From: Candidatus Nitrosopumilus sp.
GTDB lineage: Archaea > Thermoproteota > Nitrososphaeria > Nitrososphaerales > Nitrosopumilaceae
Direction of reading: 5' to 3'
Assembly (NCBI GenBank): GCA_022758935.1
Contig: JAEMQG010000188.1
Location: 1-8,904 of the forward strand
Length of the DNA: 8,904 nucleotides
Shown: positions 6,191 to 8,904 of the stretch, piece by piece
How the letters are laid out: each line of letters starts with the position of its first letter
Position numbering within the stretch: position 1 is the stretch's first letter
Translations under genes and position numbers: made by a program
The notes under the pieces: model-generated
Told to the model about the DNA's origin: nothing
Database searches by the model: none
What the model saw: only the letters and a program-made list of their open reading frames with translations

Positions 6191-6445
6191 TGTTCCTCTT
6201 CCAGTTGATATGTAATGACCTTTGAGATCTACTTTTGTTGATTCTAGCATCTCAGAGAGTTTGATCTTGGTTGTACCTTTTGCACTCATTATCCACAAGT
6301 CTCCTGCTAGTTTTAGTCGTTTTGCATCAATTGTCTTATCTTGCAATCCCAGGAATTCAGATGGCACTACTGGTCCGGTAATGGTAGATGTGCCTTTATT
6401 GGCAGATCTGACCACTATCGTATCTTTGAAATCTATACCTGTCAT
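6173..6445 (-). CDS. Conserved-looking 90-aa protein, function unknown
   Basis: A soluble 90-residue protein with many alternating hydrophobic, Thr and Lys residues (for example TIVVRSA, TSTITGPVV, TKIKL), suggesting a mainly beta fold. It ends in a glycine- and arginine-containing tail, GRGTGRIKL. There is no cysteine, signal peptide or membrane segment. I do not recognise a family. ATG 6445 is preferred over the adjacent GTG 6448 because a TATA-like stretch lies about 24 bp upstream. The last codons and stop sit in a perfect hairpin, so the end of the gene is well defined. It is divergent from the CBS-domain gene, sharing a 106-bp gap, and may be regulated together with it. Confidence 0.78.
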   Translation of the reverse strand: MTGIDFKDTIVVRSANKGTSTITGPVVPSEFLGLQDKTIDAKRLKLAGDLWIMSAKGTTKIKLSEMLESTKVDLKGHYISTGRGTGRIKL

Positions 6446-6463
6446 CACTAGTAATAAATTAAA

Positions 6464-6474
6464 ATTGTATATGT
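6464..6474 (-). promoter_or_regulatory. Candidate TATA box for the 90-aa protein gene
   Basis: Minus-strand ACATATACAAT is centred about 24 bp before ATG 6445. It forms the left half of a divergent promoter region shared with the CBS-domain gene. Confidence 0.35.
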
Positions 6475-6523
6475 TGTCTCGTTATCTACAATTATAATAT
6501 TTTAGCTGGATTGTAAACTAGAC

Positions 6524-6533
6524 TTTTTAAATT
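6524..6533 (+). promoter_or_regulatory. TATA box for the CBS-domain gene
   Basis: TTTTTAAATT is centred about 24 bp upstream of ATG 6552, again implying a leaderless transcript. Confidence 0.5.
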
Positions 6534-6551
6534 TATTTTGTCTAATCGTTA

Positions 6552-7013
6552 ATGATGAAAGTTGGACGTTTGTTTGGAAAACCAAGTTCTTCAAATGACG
6601 GTGCTTTAGAAAAAACTCTGTCAGAGACATTAGTTAAAGATGTAATGTCAAAACAATTGATAATAGCTCATTCTTTAACAACCATTTATCAGATAGCAAA
6701 AATGATGGAACAGGGAATTGGAGCCATTTTGGTAAAAAATGATTCCACACCCATAGGAATTATAACTGATAGAGACTTTGCAATTAAAATTGCTGCAAAC
6801 AAATATCCTCTGGATACACCAGTGGGCAAAATAGCATCAATGCCTTTACAAACAATAGGTCCAAATGAGTCAATACTAGATGCAGTTAGGAAAATGTCAT
6901 CAAAAAAAATTCGCAAACTAGCAGTGGTTGAAGACGTAAAAGTAATTGGAATAATCACTTCAACTGATGTGGTAAACAGATTATCTATGATTAAAAAAGA
7001 GGTTAGAATTTAA
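6552..7013 (+). CDS. Tandem CBS-domain protein
   Basis: A 153-residue stand-alone Bateman module. CBS domain 1 covers about residues 28-82 and ends in GIITDRDF; CBS domain 2 covers about 92-147 and ends in GIITSTDV. This GIIT-x-x-D signature marks the adenosine-nucleotide or ligand pocket of each repeat. The first 25 residues or so are polar and carry a Lys/Arg-containing start (MMKVGRLFGK). No catalytic domain is attached, so a sensory role through AMP, ATP or SAM-like ligands, exerted on a partner protein, is inferred; the ligand cannot be read from the sequence. Two ATG codons in a row (6552, 6555) could start it; the first fits the TATA box. It is divergent from the 90-aa gene. Confidence 0.93.
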   Translation: MMKVGRLFGKPSSSNDGALEKTLSETLVKDVMSKQLIIAHSLTTIYQIAKMMEQGIGAILVKNDSTPIGIITDRDFAIKIAANKYPLDTPVGKIASMPLQTIGPNESILDAVRKMSSKKIRKLAVVEDVKVIGIITSTDVVNRLSMIKKEVRI

Positions 7014-7096
7014 TTTCCCTAAAAAGCAATACGTGTGTTATTCCGGTGTAGCTGATACTTAGTGATTTTAAATTCTTTAAAGATTTTGGTTGGAGT

Positions 7097-7158
7097 ACTA
7101 TTTTGTAGTGGTATCTGTTATGCATAACATTAATCAATATATCACTATTTTGAGTAGT
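7097..7158. promoter_or_regulatory. Cluster of palindromes upstream of the protease gene
   Basis: A perfect 12-bp palindrome GTTATGCATAAC (7117-7128) is flanked by two similar inverted-repeat elements, ACTATTTTGTAGT (7097-7109) and ACTATTTTGAGTAGT (7144-7158). The elements lie about 40-105 bp upstream of the candidate TATA box of the M50 protease. The layout resembles operator sites for a dimeric regulator, but it could be chance in AT-rich DNA. Confidence 0.35.
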
Positions 7159-7194
7159 AAGAAACAAGCATGCCATCCCATTTAGATCACAAAA

Positions 7195-7204
7195 CGATTT
7201 AATT
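7195..7204 (+). promoter_or_regulatory. Candidate TATA box for the M50 protease gene
   Basis: GATTTAATTG is centred about 27 bp before ATG 7227 and supports that start over the in-frame TTG at 7203. A purine-rich AAAGGTGAAGGGG lies between; its GGTGA could act as a ribosome-binding site, but it is 13 bases from the ATG. Confidence 0.4.
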
Positions 7205-7226
7205 GAAAGGTGAAGGGGTAAACATA

Positions 7227-8318
7227 ATGAGCGATTCTCAAGAAAACATAGTTTCCGTAGTTAATTCATTGTTTGAAGTAAGCCAATTCAACAAAGGAGT
7301 GTATTCATTAGAATTTAGGATTATGGATAATGATTTTAAATCAAAATTTGAAATCTTGGCAAGAAAATTAGAAGACATGGGTTATTTTTGCAGACTGGTG
7401 GAAATTAATGGTGAAAAATTCTTAATAATTGAGAAATTCACTCCAAAAAAACAAATAAAATGGTTAAACGCATCCTGGATTCCACGAATTTTGTTTGCGA
7501 TTGTAATTGCATTTGTAATGGTTGATGGATATTACAAAACCTCAGAGCTAAATTCCATGATAAACATAGGCGATCCCTTTGAGATGGCAATAATTTACAC
7601 ATTATCTCTTTTGGGGATTTTAGGAGTGCATGAATTGGGACATCTGGTTGCTGCTAGATATCACAAATTAAAGACAACTTGGCCATATTTTATTCCGGGG
7701 ATTCCTGTTTTTGGATTTGTGCCAACCTTTGGGGCATTTATACAATCAAGAGGACTTACAATTAATCGCGAAATATTATTTGATGTTGCCATTGCTGGAC
7801 CCATTGCAGGATTGCTGGTTGCAATAATTGTCTCACTGTATGGTGCATATACCATGCCGATTATAGATCCAAACATTGTTGAACAATTTGCAGAGGATGG
7901 TGGAAGTCTTACAGGTTTACCATATGGCAACCCATTACTATTTCAAGGTGCATTAGCAGCGTTTGGAAAAGAAGATGTATTTTTTATTTATACACCAGTA
8001 TTGTGGGCAGCATGGATCGGATTTTTAATTACATTTTTGAATTTATTACCAGCCTGGCAGTTAGATGGTGGGCATTTGGCAAGAACTTTGCTTGGGCCAA
8101 AATTACATAGATATACAACATATGGAAGTATTGCAGTTTTAATTTTTTTAGGATTTTGGCCAATGGCAATTCTGATTGTTGTTTTAAGTACAAGAAACCC
8201 CAGTGCAAATCCATTGGATGATATTTCACCTTTATCAAAAAATAGAAAAATTGCATATCTAGGAGTCATTGCTTTAGCTGTATTGTGTGCACCTTTACCG
8301 GTTAATTTCTTATCGTAA
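7227..8318 (+). CDS. Site-2-protease-like intramembrane zinc metalloprotease (M50)
   Basis: A 363-residue multi-pass membrane protease of the S2P/M50 family, resembling the plant EGY-type branch in outline. An N-terminal cytosolic domain of about 80 residues precedes the first membrane helix (near 83-102). HELGH at 135-139 supplies two zinc-ligand histidines and the catalytic glutamate. AIAGPIAG (189-196) is a conserved family segment, and NLLPAWQLDGGH (272-283) supplies the third ligand, D280. Further helices lie at about 118-134, 185-209, 256-277, 300-322 and 340-358. No PDZ or CBS domain is attached. ATG 7227 is chosen over TTG 7203 by promoter spacing. Such enzymes cleave membrane-bound regulators or remnant signal peptides; the substrate here is unknown. 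Its last nine bases overlap the convergent LarA-like gene. Confidence 0.92.
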   Translation: MSDSQENIVSVVNSLFEVSQFNKGVYSLEFRIMDNDFKSKFEILARKLEDMGYFCRLVEINGEKFLIIEKFTPKKQIKWLNASWIPRILFAIVIAFVMVDGYYKTSELNSMINIGDPFEMAIIYTLSLLGILGVHELGHLVAARYHKLKTTWPYFIPGIPVFGFVPTFGAFIQSRGLTINREILFDVAIAGPIAGLLVAIIVSLYGAYTMPIIDPNIVEQFAEDGGSLTGLPYGNPLLFQGALAAFGKEDVFFIYTPVLWAAWIGFLITFLNLLPAWQLDGGHLARTLLGPKLHRYTTYGSIAVLIFLGFWPMAILIVVLSTRNPSANPLDDISPLSKNRKIAYLGVIALAVLCAPLPVNFLS

Positions 8319-8904
8319 TAATACTCGAGCTCCGTCAATCACAACGGTAACTTTTTGTCTAGGACCCTGGGTTTTTAGAATATAATCCAAAGAGGGTTTT
8401 ATTCCAGATAAAGAAATCATGTTTAATTTTTTTACATAGTATTCTGGAAGAATTGAAACTAATCCAATTTGAAAATTCTTTTGTATTTCTGATAAAAATA
8501 ATAAATCTTCCATTCCATCAACATATTTGATTGGATTTCGAAGTTGATCAAGAGTCAACCTTCCTTCGATGAATTGCTGAAGTGCATTTGATCCTAACCC
8601 GGATCTACATTCGGCTACCAATATGGCCAATCCTCCATTTTGAATTGCACTAGTGCAATTCCAAAGAGATGAAAGAGATTTTCCAAGATTATCATTACTT
8701 GCATCTTTTCCCGTACTGATAATCACTGATTTATGGTGACCAATGTCTTTGATTGCAAACGATTCTAGAATTTTTGTCGATGAAGCGGTTTCTGAAGGAT
8801 GACCTATTGTAAAATCAACTATTCCTTGAGAATTTGCGACAATTTCAATTGCCTGAATTTCAAAATTATCAGTAAAATTTTTTGCTTCATCAAAACTTTC
8901 TGTA
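8310..8904 (-). CDS. LarA/DUF2088-like protein, C-terminal part (runs off window)
   Basis: The reverse-strand frame stays open from the stop (8310-8312) to the window edge, giving about 198 C-terminal codons; the 5' end is missing. A GTG at 8724-8726 is internal, since homologous-looking sequence continues upstream of it. The segment matches the C-terminal domain of the nickel-pincer lactate racemase LarA and relatives: VIISTG, then NGGLAILVAECRSGLG (the AECRSGLG part is about 8592-8615), and the closing KVTVVIDGARVLL. The nickel-cofactor residues of LarA lie in the N-terminal domain and cannot be checked here. From memory, a catalytic Lys in the LarA segment DQNIYQAVKG is replaced by Ser (8670-8672), so racemase activity should not be assumed. 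It overlaps the protease gene end to end by nine bases. Confidence 0.82.
   Translation of the reverse strand, partial: TESFDEAKNFTDNFEIQAIEIVANSQGIVDFTIGHPSETASSTKILESFAIKDIGHHKSVIISTGKDASNDNLGKSLSSLWNCTSAIQNGGLAILVAECRSGLGSNALQQFIEGRLTLDQLRNPIKYVDGMEDLLFLSEIQKNFQIGLVSILPEYYVKKLNMISLSGIKPSLDYILKTQGPRQKVTVVIDGARVLLR

Noticed and set aside
6222..6497. 91-codon forward frame overlapping the 90-aa gene
   Set aside because: It is antisense to the better-supported reverse gene, which has a promoter at the right distance and a 3' hairpin; the forward frame also runs through that promoter.
7040..7085. C/D-box guide RNA suggested by CTGA followed by GTGATTT
   Set aside because: A proper first C box and a final D box at the right distances are missing.
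7170..7202. 10-codon ATG frame just before the protease
   Set aside because: It is too short, has no recognisable content, and overlaps the candidate TATA box.
7203..7205. TTG start for the M50 protease
   Set aside because: It adds eight residues of no clear value and lies inside the candidate TATA box; ATG 7227 has correct promoter spacing.
8724..8726. GTG as the start of the LarA-like gene
   Set aside because: The frame continues without a stop to the window edge and the upstream residues continue family-like sequence, so the gene is partial rather than short.

Overview
The window looks like chromosomal DNA from a mesophilic, AT-rich archaeon, most likely a Nitrosopumilus-like member of the Nitrososphaerota (Thaumarchaeota). 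The evidence is a stand-alone 5S rRNA gene, archaeal-type translation proteins (ABCE1, a Trm5-like methyltransferase, an Ard1-like N-acetyltransferase), and short intergenic gaps in which TATA-like boxes lie about 24-30 bp before start codons, with little sign of Shine-Dalgarno sites. That spacing implies leaderless mRNAs. The phylum assignment is inference from gene content and style; no database search was run.

Layout: 1-330 is non-coding, with a short tandem repeat at 22-80 and a near-palindrome at 244-261. 331-1806 (+) is an M17 leucyl aminopeptidase. 1887-2203 (+) is a pair of microgenes, a 42-aa His/Cys-rich protein whose stop overlaps the start of a 62-aa helical protein. 2204-2332 (-) is a 42-aa C2H2 zinc-finger protein that ends exactly where the 62-aa gene ends. 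The 5S rRNA (-) lies at about 2395-2507. 2600-5220 (+) is an ABCE1-trm5 operon divergent from 5S. 5222-5976 (-) holds a two-helix membrane protein downstream of an Ard1/RimI acetyltransferase. 6173-6445 (-) is an unrecognised 90-aa protein closed by a hairpin plus T-tract. 6552-7013 (+) is a tandem-CBS protein divergent from it. 7014-7226 is non-coding with clustered palindromes. 7227-8318 (+) is a site-2-protease-like M50 membrane protease. 8310-8904 (-) is the C-terminal part of a LarA/DUF2088-like protein that runs off the window.

The clearest theme is translation and the fate of new proteins: 5S rRNA, ribosome recycling (ABCE1), tRNA position-37 methylation (Trm5-like), N-terminal acetylation (Ard1) and peptide turnover (aminopeptidase). 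The least ordinary parts are three unlisted microproteins packed into 1887-2332, two of them probable zinc binders; a Trm5-like enzyme with a short N-terminus and an altered catalytic-loop motif; and the palindrome-rich stretch before the protease. I saw no mobile element, CRISPR array or defence system.
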